NCBI GenBank assembly: GCA_964540515.1
Contig: CAZIMS010000007.1
Location: 75,310-139,309 of the forward strand
Length of the DNA: 64,000 bases
Direction of reading: 5' to 3'
From: JAOAGA01 sp964540515
GTDB lineage: Bacteria; CALINM01
The notes under the pieces were generated by a model. The model ran no database searches, had not been told where the DNA came from, and saw only the letters and a list, made by a program, of their open reading frames with translations. Both the position numbers and the translations under genes were made by a program. Each line of letters opens with the position of its first letter. Position 1 is the first letter of the stretch. This document shows positions 1-8,195 of the stretch, one piece after another.

Positions 1-518
1 GACTGGCCGATACCTAACTGGGTAAGCTGATAAACTGCTTCATAGGTGAGTGTCCCCGACCTTGAAACAAGCCCCACATTTCCCTTTTTATGAATATAGC
101 CGGGCATAATCCCGATCTTACATTCTTCTGGTGTAATAATCCCCGGACAGTTTGGTCCTATCAATCTACTATTACTATCCTGCAAAGCCTTTTTCACTTT
201 TATCATGTCCATAACAGGTATGCCTTCCGTGATACAAACAATTATCTCAATACCTGCATCTATAGCCTCTATAATGGCATCTGCTGCAAATGCTGCTGGG
301 ACAAAAATCATTGATGCATTGGCGCCTGTCTCTTTTTTTGCAGCATATACGGTATCAAAGACAGGGAACCCCTCTACAATAGTACCTCCTTTTCCAGGTG
401 TAACACCACCAACAACTTGTGTACCATAATCCCTACATCCTATCGAATGAAATAAACCTGCACTACCAGTAATACCCTGAGTTATTAATCTTGTGTTTTT
501 ATTTACAAGAATTGCCAT
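1..518 (-). CDS. sucD: succinyl-CoA ligase (ADP-forming) alpha subunit, 3'-truncated by window edge
   Basis: This is the N-terminal 172 or so codons of the alpha subunit of succinyl-CoA synthetase; about 290 residues are usual, and the rest lies beyond the window. The protein starts MAILVNKNTRLITQGITGSA, which is the CoA-binding Rossmann segment, and it continues through the family motif GPNCPGI. The ATG follows a strong ribosome site (TAAGGAGGGG). The gene begins 9 bp after the sucC stop, so the two are co-transcribed. The complete protein would carry the phosphohistidine that passes phosphate between succinyl-CoA and the nucleotide in the TCA cycle. Identity is firm; the active-site His is outside the window. 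Confidence 0.95.
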   Translation of the reverse strand, partial: MAILVNKNTRLITQGITGSAGLFHSIGCRDYGTQVVGGVTPGKGGTIVEGFPVFDTVYAAKKETGANASMIFVPAAFAADAIIEAIDAGIEIIVCITEGIPVMDMIKVKKALQDSNSRLIGPNCPGIITPEECKIGIMPGYIHKKGNVGLVSRSGTLTYEAVYQLTQLGIGQ

Positions 519-527
519 AGCCCCTCC

Positions 528-1688
528 TTATTTAACTGCTGATACAACTTTAATTGCTGCATCTGTCATATCTGTGGCTGAAATTAGTGATAATCCAGAT
601 TCCTGTAGCATCTTTTTGCCAAGCTCAACATTTGTGCCCTCAAGCCTTACAACAACAGGAACTTTAATAGAGATTGCCTTAGCTGCAGATATAATTCCCT
701 GAGCAATTACGTCACATTTCATTATGCCACCAAAGATATTTACTAACACTGCTTTCACATTTTTATCTGAAAGTATAAGTTTAAAGGCCTCTGTAACCTT
801 CTCAGTTGAGGCACCACCTCCAACATCAAGAAAATTGGCAGGTTCGCCGCCATGAAGTTTTATGATATCCATAGTTGCCATGGCAAGTCCTGCACCATTA
901 ACCATACAGCCTATATTTCCGTTAAGTCCTATGTATGACAAATCATATTTACTGGCCTCAACCTCTCTTATATCTTCTTCTGAGAAATCTCTTAATGCCT
1001 CTATATCTTTATGTCTAAATAAAGCGTTGTCATCAAAATTCATCTTACAGTCAAGAGCCAAAACATCTCCTTCCTTTGTAACCACAAGAGGGTTAATCTC
1101 AGCTAATGAACAGTCACATTCTTCAAAACACTTTTCGAGAGATAGTATAAACTTAACCATTCCCTGAGCAATCTTATCTTTGAGACCCAACCCATAGGAT
1201 ATCTTTCTTGCCTGGAAGGGCAATATACCTGTTACTGGATTAACAGATTCTTTCAATATCTTTTCTGGATGATTCTTCGCAACCTCCTCTATCTCCATAC
1301 CACCTTCTGTTGATGCCATCAAAGTAACTCTGCCAATACTTCTATCAACAACAATTCCTAAATATAGCTCTTTCTCAATATTACAACCTGCTTCAATATA
1401 GACCTTATTTACTATCTTCCCCTCTGGACCTGTCTGATGAGTCACAAGCTTCATACCAAGCATATTTTTTGCAACCTCTTTAACTTCCTCTGGAGAGTTA
1501 CAAACCTTTATACCTCCAGCCTTTCCTCTCCCACCAGCATGAACCTGTGCCTTAACAACATAAATATTAGAGTTAATCTTTTTAGCAGCCTCTAAAGCCT
1601 CTTCAGGACTTTCTGCTAAATAACCTTCTGGTACATTAACGCCATACTTTTTTAGAATAGCCTTTGCTTGGTATTCATGAATATTCAT
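528..1688 (-). CDS. sucC: succinyl-CoA ligase (ADP-forming) beta subunit
   Basis: This is the beta subunit of succinyl-CoA synthetase, which interconverts succinyl-CoA, ADP and phosphate with succinate, CoA and ATP. At 386 aa it has full family length. It starts MNIHEYQAK as usual and has an N-terminal ATP-grasp fold with Lys46 and the GGRGKAGG loop near residues 52-59. The C-terminal CoA-ligase domain has the motif NIFGGIMKCD near residue 320. An SD sequence (GGGAGGAA) precedes the ATG. It is the first gene of sucC-sucD and diverges from the tRNA-Asp gene. The upstream 220 bp is AT-rich and contains short repeats. Confidence 0.97.
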   Translation of the reverse strand: MNIHEYQAKAILKKYGVNVPEGYLAESPEEALEAAKKINSNIYVVKAQVHAGGRGKAGGIKVCNSPEEVKEVAKNMLGMKLVTHQTGPEGKIVNKVYIEAGCNIEKELYLGIVVDRSIGRVTLMASTEGGMEIEEVAKNHPEKILKESVNPVTGILPFQARKISYGLGLKDKIAQGMVKFILSLEKCFEECDCSLAEINPLVVTKEGDVLALDCKMNFDDNALFRHKDIEALRDFSEEDIREVEASKYDLSYIGLNGNIGCMVNGAGLAMATMDIIKLHGGEPANFLDVGGGASTEKVTEAFKLILSDKNVKAVLVNIFGGIMKCDVIAQGIISAAKAISIKVPVVVRLEGTNVELGKKMLQESGLSLISATDMTDAAIKVVSAVK

Positions 1689-1730
1689 AGTTCCTCCCGA
1701 CTAACATTTAAAAACCTAATTTTATTATTC

Positions 1731-1848
1731 ATAAAAAAATTTTATTTTCAATAAAAAAATTTCAAAACCTTTAAAGATGCCATCTGCTAAGCTTGTCTGG
1801 AATAGCAAATAAGGGGAAATATACTAAAAAATATTATTTCTGCTAAGC
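1731..1848. repeat. short direct repeats in the sucC / tRNA-Asp intergenic region
   Basis: Two pairs of direct repeats lie between the divergent sucC and tRNA-Asp genes. ATAAAAAAATTT occurs at 1731-1742 and 1751-1762, exactly 20 bp apart. TCTGCTAAGC occurs at 1783-1792 and 1839-1848, 56 bp apart. The first pair overlaps the region where a sucC promoter is expected (TTGAAA-like and TAAAAT-like hexamers on the minus strand). The first pair may be no more than low-complexity sequence. The second is less likely by chance and could be a regulator site, but no regulator can be named. No gene is seen in this 220-bp gap. Confidence 0.4.
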
Positions 1849-1909
1849 AATTTAAAATTTTTTTCTTGCAAAGAGGTAAGCAAATATGCTTTAATATTTA
1901 ATCTAAAGT

Positions 1910-1986
1910 GGAGCCGTAGTTCAGTCGGTTAGAACGCCTGCCTGTCACGCAGGAGGCCGCGAGTTCGAGTCTCGTCGGCTCCGCCA
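1910..1986 (+). tRNA. tRNA-Asp (anticodon GTC)
   Basis: A 77-nt cloverleaf can be drawn by eye. The acceptor stem GGAGCCG (1910-1916) pairs with CGGCTCC (1976-1982), followed by discriminator G and an encoded CCA. The anticodon stem CCTGC/GCAGG encloses the loop CTGTCAC, placing anticodon GTC at 1944-1946, and the T arm has GTTCGAGTC. GTC with discriminator G specifies aspartate. The gene stands alone and is followed by a T-rich stretch before the convergent rel gene. A possible -35/-10 pair (TTGCAA near 1866, TAATAT near 1892) has poor spacing and is not called separately. Confidence 0.97.
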
Positions 1987-1992
1987 TTTTTA

Positions 1993-4110
1993 TTATTTTA
2001 CTCTTTGTACGGAATATACTCCTTTTACTTTCTCAACAGAACGCATAACTTTATTTAGCATATTAACATCGCTTACAAGAATGGTAAAATTACAAACAGC
2101 TGTTTTTTCTGGAAGTGTTGATACTTTGGCTTCAGATATATTAACATTTTCTTTTGATATTGAGGAAGAAATATTGGTTAGCAAGCCTGGTTCATCGACA
2201 CACTCAACACGTATCTTAATCGGTCTTAACACATTCTTTCCTGGATCCCAAGATGCCTGAATAACTCTATAGGGTTCTGCATTTATTATGTTAGGGCAAT
2301 CAGGATGATGTATAGTAATTCCTTTTCCTCTAGAGATAAAACCCACTATTGAATCGCCAGGTAAAGGATTACAACATTTAGCGAATTTTATTAATACTCC
2401 ATCCAGCTCCTTTATAACAATACCTTCTCTTACTGATTCTTTAGGAGTTTCTACTGTTTTTATATCCTTTTTCTTCTCATCAGGTATTAATTCATTAACT
2501 ATATGATAGGCAGAGATTTTACCAAAACCTATCTGGGAGTAGAGTTCTTCTTCCTCTTTCACATTGAAAATTTTTAATATCTTATTTATATCCTGCTTTG
2601 AAAGTTTGTTTAGAGAGGACTCACTCTTTTTTAGAGCCTTATCCAAAAGCTCCTTACCAATCTCTATACTTTTTTGATACTGGCTTTGTTTTACAAACTG
2701 TCTTATCTTTGCCTTTGCCTTTGAAGTTTTTACAAACTTTAACCAGTCTGCAGAAGGTTTTTGCTGACTTGATGTAACTATCTCAACAACATCTCCTGTT
2801 TGAAGCTCATATTTTAATGTTACTATCTTTCCGTTTACCTTTGCACCTATGCAATGATTACCAACCTCTGAGTGTATAGCATAGGCAAAATCAACTACCG
2901 TAGAGCTTCTTGGCAGAACAATTACATCTCCCTTTGGGGTAAAAACATAGACTTCATCGGAAAAAATATCAGTCTTTATAGACTCTATAAAATCCTTAGC
3001 ATCCTTTGACTCTTTTTGATACTCAAGTATTTGTCTAAGCCAGGCAAATCTTTCCTCTTCCTTTAAAGCCCTTACCCTACCCTCTTTATATTTCCAATGG
3101 GCAGCTATACCAAATTCTGCTATTTTGTGCATCTCTTCAGTTCTTATCTGTATCTCAATCCTCTCACCCTCAGGCCCGATAACAGTGGTATGGAGGGATT
3201 GATACATATTAGGTTTAGGAACACCTATATAGTCTTTAAACCTACCTGGCACAGGCCTCCACTGAGAATGGATTATGCCAAGTACTTCGTAGCATTCTTT
3301 GATAGTTTTAACTATTATTCTAAAGGCTATTAGATCATAAATCTGATCTAAGCTTATCTTCTGTTTCTCCATTTTTTGATTAATGCTATATAAATGTTTT
3401 GGTCTTCCACTTACCTCACACTGTATGTTATGATCTGCTAAAAGCTTTTTTATAATCTCTTTTACCCTTTCAACATAATCACCTCTCTGAGCAATCCTTT
3501 TATCCACCTCTCTTTTTAGATACTCATAAACCTCTGGCTTAATATATTTGAAGGATAAATCTTCTAACTCTGATTTTATTTTAGCCATACCTAGTCGGTT
3601 GGCTATAGGTGTGTAAATTTCGAGGGTCTCTCTTGCTATGTTTTCCCTCTTTTCTATAGGTTGAAAATCAAGTGTTTTTATATTGTGCAATCTATCGGCT
3701 AACTTTATAATTATTACCCTGATATCTTTAGCCATTGCGATGAGCATCTTTCTATAGTTTTCTGCTTTTCTTTCAGCCTTAGTGCTAAACTGAATCTTTC
3801 CTATCTTTGTAACACCATCTACAAGCTGAGCTATCTCATCTCCAAACTCTTTAACAAGCACATCATAGCTTACAAGAGTATCCTCTAAAACATCGTGTAA
3901 AAGCCCAGCGGAAATACAGTATTCATCCATCTTAAGCTCAACCAAGCTATAGGCTGTCTCTACAGGATGGTTTATGTAAGGCTCTCCTGATAATCTTATC
4001 TGATCTTTATGAAGCTCTGCAGAGTATATATAGGCCTTCTTTATTAGCTCAAGGCTTTGAGATGGTAGATATAACTTTGCCTTTTCTATAATATCGTCTA
4101 AGGTTTTCAT
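1993..4110 (-). CDS. rel: bifunctional (p)ppGpp synthetase/hydrolase
   Basis: A long RelA/SpoT homologue of about 705 aa that makes and degrades (p)ppGpp in the stringent response. The order is an HD hydrolase domain with HDVLEDT near residues 72-78, a synthetase domain with GRFKDYIGVPKPNMYQSLHT near 280-300, a TGS domain near 385-445, and a C-terminal ACT domain. RFKD matches the RxKD form of bifunctional enzymes rather than the ExDD of synthetase-only RelA, and the HD residues are intact, so both activities are expected. A TTG codon precedes the ATG directly; the ATG at 4110 is preferred although no SD is visible. It follows gmk and rpoZ, a classic arrangement. Confidence 0.95.
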   Translation of the reverse strand: MKTLDDIIEKAKLYLPSQSLELIKKAYIYSAELHKDQIRLSGEPYINHPVETAYSLVELKMDEYCISAGLLHDVLEDTLVSYDVLVKEFGDEIAQLVDGVTKIGKIQFSTKAERKAENYRKMLIAMAKDIRVIIIKLADRLHNIKTLDFQPIEKRENIARETLEIYTPIANRLGMAKIKSELEDLSFKYIKPEVYEYLKREVDKRIAQRGDYVERVKEIIKKLLADHNIQCEVSGRPKHLYSINQKMEKQKISLDQIYDLIAFRIIVKTIKECYEVLGIIHSQWRPVPGRFKDYIGVPKPNMYQSLHTTVIGPEGERIEIQIRTEEMHKIAEFGIAAHWKYKEGRVRALKEEERFAWLRQILEYQKESKDAKDFIESIKTDIFSDEVYVFTPKGDVIVLPRSSTVVDFAYAIHSEVGNHCIGAKVNGKIVTLKYELQTGDVVEIVTSSQQKPSADWLKFVKTSKAKAKIRQFVKQSQYQKSIEIGKELLDKALKKSESSLNKLSKQDINKILKIFNVKEEEELYSQIGFGKISAYHIVNELIPDEKKKDIKTVETPKESVREGIVIKELDGVLIKFAKCCNPLPGDSIVGFISRGKGITIHHPDCPNIINAEPYRVIQASWDPGKNVLRPIKIRVECVDEPGLLTNISSSISKENVNISEAKVSTLPEKTAVCNFTILVSDVNMLNKVMRSVEKVKGVYSVQRVK

Positions 4111-4177
4111 CAAAAAAAATTATGTTAATAGACCTCGAATTATGAGATTTGTATTAGAGTTAGAAGATCAATTTTAG

Positions 4178-4363
4178 CTAATCTTTAATCTTTACTTTGC
4201 CTGCTGCAATCTCCCTTAAGGCAGTAACTATCTCTTTATTTTTAGAATCTACAAGTACTGATGCACCTCTCTTTAAGTCTTTTGCCCTTTTTGCTGCAAC
4301 TATGCAGAGCGAAAAACGATTAGGTATCCTTTCTAAACAATCTTCAACTGTTATCCTTGCCAT
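4178..4363 (-). CDS. rpoZ: DNA-directed RNA polymerase omega subunit
   Basis: A 61-aa protein starting MARITVEDCLERIPNRFSL and containing AAKRAKDLKRGA, the typical omega signature. Omega assists folding and assembly of the beta-prime subunit and forms part of a (p)ppGpp binding site in many bacteria. Its ATG overlaps the gmk stop by one base (TAATG), so the two are translationally coupled. Omega is usually 65-90 aa, so this is a short version ending soon after the conserved core. The gmk-rpoZ-rel order links GMP kinase, the (p)ppGpp enzyme and a ppGpp target. Confidence 0.94.
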   Translation of the reverse strand: MARITVEDCLERIPNRFSLCIVAAKRAKDLKRGASVLVDSKNKEIVTALREIAAGKVKIKD

Positions 4364-4992
4364 TATCTACCTCCAAAAAAATTTTCTTTTATCTTTTTTA
4401 ACCTTTTAGTCCTTACTTTTTCTGCTTCCACAATACTATTAAGAACTTTGACTGAATTATTCCTCTTACCAGCCTTGTTTAATATAACATAATCATAGAT
4501 ATTAATGTAAGAAATCTCTCTTGAAACCTCCGCTACCCTCTTTAATAGATCTTCCTCACTTTCGGTGTTTCTATCTTTAAGCCTTTTTATAAGCTCATCT
4601 AAACTTTCTGGTATTATGAATACAGATACTATCTCATCTTCAAAGATATTTTTAGCACTTATAACTCCATCTACATTTATCTCTAACAATACATTTTTTT
4701 CTGTTTTTAATATTCTGTCAATCTCTTTTTTAGATGTTCCGTAATAATTACCATATATCTCTGCCCACTCAAGAAACTCTCCCTTATCAATCATTTTTTC
4801 AAACTCTCTCTTAGTAACATAATAATAATTTAAACCATCAATCTCTCCTTCTCTTTTTGCTCTTGTGGTATGAGATATACTAAGCTGAAAATCTCTATTT
4901 TCTTTCAGAAAATCACTAATTATAGAGCTTTTTCCAGAGCCCGAGGGACCAGATATTATCAATATGAATTTGCTATAGTAGTCACTCAACAT
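4363..4992 (-). CDS. gmk: guanylate kinase
   Basis: Phosphorylates GMP to GDP with ATP, supplying guanine nucleotides downstream of guaA. At 209 aa it has normal length. The P-loop GPSGSGKSS lies near residues 15-23. The GMP-binding region includes SHTTRAKREGEIDGLNYYYV and EFLEWAEIYGNYYGTSK, both characteristic. The start ATG lies inside the 3' end of yicC (11-nt overlap) and the stop overlaps rpoZ. yicC-gmk-rpoZ is a widely conserved order. Confidence 0.97.
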   Translation of the reverse strand: MLSDYYSKFILIISGPSGSGKSSIISDFLKENRDFQLSISHTTRAKREGEIDGLNYYYVTKREFEKMIDKGEFLEWAEIYGNYYGTSKKEIDRILKTEKNVLLEINVDGVISAKNIFEDEIVSVFIIPESLDELIKRLKDRNTESEEDLLKRVAEVSREISYINIYDYVILNKAGKRNNSVKVLNSIVEAEKVRTKRLKKIKENFFGGR

Positions 4993-5851
4993 TTTGAACT
5001 TGCTCCCTAATTTTTTCTATCTCAGACTTTATATCAACTCCTATCTTTGATACCTCAGCATCTTGTGATTTAACTATTAGCGTATTTATCTCTCTTAGAA
5101 GCTCCTGGGTGTAGAAATCTAACTTTTTACCAATCTGACTATTATCTTTAATAATATTTTGTATGTTTTTTAGATGTGTATTAAATCTTATTATCTCTTC
5201 AGATACATCAAGTTTTTCAGTGATATAAAGGATCTCCTGTTCAAGTCTCTCTGCAAAATTTGCCTTTTCAAAAACTTCAAAGACTCTCTTCTTTATCTTT
5301 GAAATATTATTGTTTTTTATTGTAGGTAACATTTTTTCTATTTTTAAAATATTTTTTTCTAAAAAGCGGAGTCTTTTTTTTATGTCCTTCTCTAACTCCT
5401 TACCTTCCTTTATTCTTGATTTATTAAAATCTTTAAGTACCTCTGAGAGCTTCTTCCAGAATAGCTCTTCAAACTCGCCTGAGAGGCTTAATTTTTCATT
5501 ATTTGTCAGAAGAAAATCTTTGTAATAAAGGATATGAGTAAGGGTAATATCCTCTTTAATATTAAGACTTTTTCTTAACTCATTAATTAGCTTATGTACT
5601 ATCTTAGCTTTGTCTCTATTTATGTACCTCTCAAGATTTGTCTCCTCTACAGTAAAAACAAACTCAACTCTCCCTCTATTAACATACTCCCCGATAGTCT
5701 TCCTTATCTGGTTTTCCAGATAGTTATAGGCTTTTGGTATCTTAATAATTATATCGAGGTATTTATGGTTGTAAGACTTGATCTCTAAATTAAATCTCTG
5801 TGCTGATATCTCAAAACTTTTTGCAGCATAACCTGTCATGCTAATTAGCAA
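4982..5851 (-). CDS. yicC: YicC family endoribonuclease
   Basis: A 289-aa YicC/YloC protein, a family shown in E. coli and B. subtilis to be an endoribonuclease. It starts MLISMTGYA, matching the family's SMTGF-type N-terminus, and ends with the family-like EVSKIGVDIKSEIEKIREQV. The start is a TTG: an AAGGAG site in the last codons of the upstream gene sits about 8 nt before this TTG, and using the ATG at 5839 would give poor spacing and lose conserved residues. A predicted coiled-coil middle is rich in Lys, Glu and Ile. It overlaps gmk. Confidence 0.9.
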   Translation of the reverse strand: MLISMTGYAAKSFEISAQRFNLEIKSYNHKYLDIIIKIPKAYNYLENQIRKTIGEYVNRGRVEFVFTVEETNLERYINRDKAKIVHKLINELRKSLNIKEDITLTHILYYKDFLLTNNEKLSLSGEFEELFWKKLSEVLKDFNKSRIKEGKELEKDIKKRLRFLEKNILKIEKMLPTIKNNNISKIKKRVFEVFEKANFAERLEQEILYITEKLDVSEEIIRFNTHLKNIQNIIKDNSQIGKKLDFYTQELLREINTLIVKSQDAEVSKIGVDIKSEIEKIREQVQNVE

Positions 5852-5853
5852 GT

Positions 5854-6378
5854 TTATTCTCCTTTTAGACTAATTTTTAATAGTTTTCTAACATCATTAA
5901 AAAAATTTCTATATTCCTCCGAAGCATAGTCAGGATAAGTCCATTCGAGAGGACAATAGCCCAAACCTTTTTTGTATATTAAAGTTAGATCAGCATAGAC
6001 ACCCTTACCAATGTAAACTCTATGACTATAGGGTTTTCTTGTCGTCAATATAACGTGTGAAAGCTCAATATAACCAGGATCAATATTAACTAATCTTTTA
6101 TTGCTAGCTTTAAGAGATTCCTCAATCTCCATTGTTATTAACTTCATCTCAATAGCCAATAAGGGATTTATTAAATTTTTCAAGGAAAATATCTTCCTTT
6201 TTAAGTTTTTCCCAAACTCTCTCTCGTAATAGTTAGTATGATTAAAAATCAAAAGATCCGTCTCCCTTTCTATCTCACCAAAAACAGAGGATAGATGCCT
6301 TGTGGTCTCATTAATCATATCTATATTGGCAGAGAAGATACTAAAGAAAGGCTTAGCAGTCTTATCAAAATCATTCAT
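5854..6378 (-). CDS. DUF4416 family protein
   Basis: A 174-aa soluble protein matching the DUF4416 pattern. It opens with KPFFSIFSA followed by a segment with FNHTNYYEREFGK, and it has a conserved central part with NIDPGYIELSHVILTT and a C-terminal part with LTLIYKKG and TYPDYAS. The function of the family is unknown. Its start overlaps rfaE1 by 8 nt and its stop is 2 nt from the yicC start, so it is embedded in a tightly packed operon between a heptose kinase and RNA-metabolism genes. No signal peptide or membrane segment is seen. Confidence 0.8.
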   Translation of the reverse strand: MNDFDKTAKPFFSIFSANIDMINETTRHLSSVFGEIERETDLLIFNHTNYYEREFGKNLKRKIFSLKNLINPLLAIEMKLITMEIEESLKASNKRLVNIDPGYIELSHVILTTRKPYSHRVYIGKGVYADLTLIYKKGLGYCPLEWTYPDYASEEYRNFFNDVRKLLKISLKGE

Positions 6379-7384
6379 AAGCTAATATATGCTCCAACTC
6401 TTTTCTGATAGATTTATCCATTAAAGTCCATTTTCTTTCGATCTCTTCTATAGTGGTTGTTGCAGTACCCATCTTTCCTACAACAACAGAAGCAGCTATA
6501 TTGGAAATTATACAGCTTTTTATTAAATCAAGACCAGAGCTAATACTTGCCGATAAAAGCGCAACAACCGTATCTCCAGCCCCACTGACATCAAAAACCT
6601 CTTGAGCAAAGGTTGGAATCCTTATATGCCTTTTACCCAAAAAAAGGCTCATGCCTTCCTCGCCTCTTGTTATTAAGAGGTTAGGAAGTCTAAGATCTTT
6701 CATAATCTTATCACCCACTTGAATTAATGTATCTTCCGTACCATCATCAATCATCTTCGCAATCTCAAAGGATTCTTTTCTATTAGGAGTGATTAAATCA
6801 AAATCTTTGTATAATTTTTCATTTTTTACTTTAGGATCTGCAATAAAAAAAACCTTGTTAAAATACTTTTTTATTATTTCTATTAATCTTTTTGTTATTA
6901 ACCCCTTTGCGTAATCTGATATTACTACTACGTTAAAATTCTTAGCCTCTAACCTGAAGAAATTTTCCATTTTTTTAACTATTTCATCATTTATGTCAGA
7001 AACTTCTTCCTTATCTATCCTAACAATATGTTGGTGCTGAGCTATAACCCTTGTCTTGACAGTAGTATTTCTCTTTTTATCTATAAATACACCAGAGGTA
7101 TTAACACCCCTTTCCTTAAGTATCTCAATTAGATTTTTTCCAAAAGAGTCATTGCCAATAATACCACAGAGAGTAACACCACCATTTACAGAGCTTATGT
7201 TTAATGCGACATTTGCTGATCCACCGGGTACTGTATTTTCTCTTGTTACCAGCACTACTGGAACTGGAGCTTCAGGAGATATCCTATTTACCTTTCCCAA
7301 AATATAATGATCAAGGATAATGTCTCCAACAACGAGAACCCTTGAATTTTTTAATCCTCTTAGATAATCTCTGATTTTATTCAT
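6371..7384 (-). CDS. rfaE1: D-glycero-beta-D-manno-heptose-7-phosphate kinase
   Basis: A PfkB-family sugar kinase of 337 aa that phosphorylates heptose 7-phosphate at C1 for LPS inner-core heptose synthesis. The signature KVNRISPEAPVPVV lies near residues 31-44, GGSANVALN near 56, and the catalytic PfkB motif DVSGAGDTV near 265. The protein ends after the kinase domain, so the ADP-heptose nucleotidyltransferase (RfaE2) must be encoded elsewhere. It implies a heptose-containing outer membrane. It overlaps both neighbours by 8 nt. Confidence 0.92.
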   Translation of the reverse strand: MNKIRDYLRGLKNSRVLVVGDIILDHYILGKVNRISPEAPVPVVLVTRENTVPGGSANVALNISSVNGGVTLCGIIGNDSFGKNLIEILKERGVNTSGVFIDKKRNTTVKTRVIAQHQHIVRIDKEEVSDINDEIVKKMENFFRLEAKNFNVVVISDYAKGLITKRLIEIIKKYFNKVFFIADPKVKNEKLYKDFDLITPNRKESFEIAKMIDDGTEDTLIQVGDKIMKDLRLPNLLITRGEEGMSLFLGKRHIRIPTFAQEVFDVSGAGDTVVALLSASISSGLDLIKSCIISNIAASVVVGKMGTATTTIEEIERKWTLMDKSIRKELEHILAYE

Positions 7385-8195
7385 CTCTCTCCTCTAGAAT
7401 ATTGTGATATAGTTTTGGCTTTCTATCTTTGAAAAAGGAAAAAAACTTTTTTGCTTTTTTAATCAAATTTAAATTTATTTGAGAGATATAGACTCCCTCT
7501 AACTCTCCAGCAGGTTTGTCAACTATTACACCATCAGGCCCAACAAGAAAACTATTTCCATAAAAGTTTTGATATCTCTCTTTCCCAACTCTATTAACCC
7601 TAAGGATATAAATATTATTAAGTAATGCCTGAGTAGCAATAACAACCTTCCATCTTGTTTGTGTATTCATTGCAGAGGCTGTAGGCGTAATTACAAGCTC
7701 TGCACCATTAATAGCAAGAGACCTGTATCCCTCAAAAAAGAAGTTATCCCAACCCATCTGAATCCCAATCTTGCAAATAGAGGTATCGAATACTGGAAAA
7801 GAGCTGCCACTCTTAAAATAAAACTTCTCTTCCCAATAGGGTATCTGAGGTATATGAACTTTTTTATAAACCCCGATTAACTTACCATGATCTATTACTG
7901 CTGTTGAATTATAAAAGGCTCTTCTATATTTTTCAAAAAAGGGGACGATAAGAATAATCTTATTTTTCCTTGAATAATCTTGGTAGAACTTAATATGTTC
8001 TCCTTTCAAGCTCTCAGCATAATCAAAATAATCATCTCTCATCTCCGCAGGGAACCATTCTGTAAGGAAAAGCTCTGGAAAAGATAAGATTTTGGCCTCT
8101 TGCTGAACAGCAAAATCCATTAAAGTTAGAGATTTTCTCAAATTTTCATTGATATCTTTTTTAGAATGAAGCTGGATGGCGGCAACTTTAATCAT
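7377..8195 (-). CDS. nitrilase-superfamily (carbon-nitrogen hydrolase) protein lacking the catalytic cysteine
   Basis: A 272-aa protein with the nitrilase fold: N-terminal VAAIQLHSKKDINENL, the catalytic-Glu motif SFPELFLTEW (E41) and the catalytic-Lys motif VYKKVHIPQ (K112). The third catalytic element normally reads like GxxICWDxxFPE. Here it is GIQMGWDNFFFE, with Gly148 (codon GGT, 7752-7754) where the nucleophilic Cys should be. The flanking Trp, Asp and Glu and the following ELVITPTA are conserved. It is therefore either a non-catalytic relative, an enzyme with changed chemistry, or an allele one base from TGT. It is 4-nt overlapped by the upstream cyclase gene. Substrate unknown. Confidence 0.85.
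   Translation of the reverse strand: MIKVAAIQLHSKKDINENLRKSLTLMDFAVQQEAKILSFPELFLTEWFPAEMRDDYFDYAESLKGEHIKFYQDYSRKNKIILIVPFFEKYRRAFYNSTAVIDHGKLIGVYKKVHIPQIPYWEEKFYFKSGSSFPVFDTSICKIGIQMGWDNFFFEGYRSLAINGAELVITPTASAMNTQTRWKVVIATQALLNNIYILRVNRVGKERYQNFYGNSFLVGPDGVIVDKPAGELEGVYISQINLNLIKKAKKFFSFFKDRKPKLYHNILEERDE

Noticed and set aside
1866..1897. Promoter for tRNA-Asp (TTGCAA ... TAATAT)
   Set aside because: The two hexamers are about 20 bp apart; the -10 position is plausible but the pair is too weak to call.
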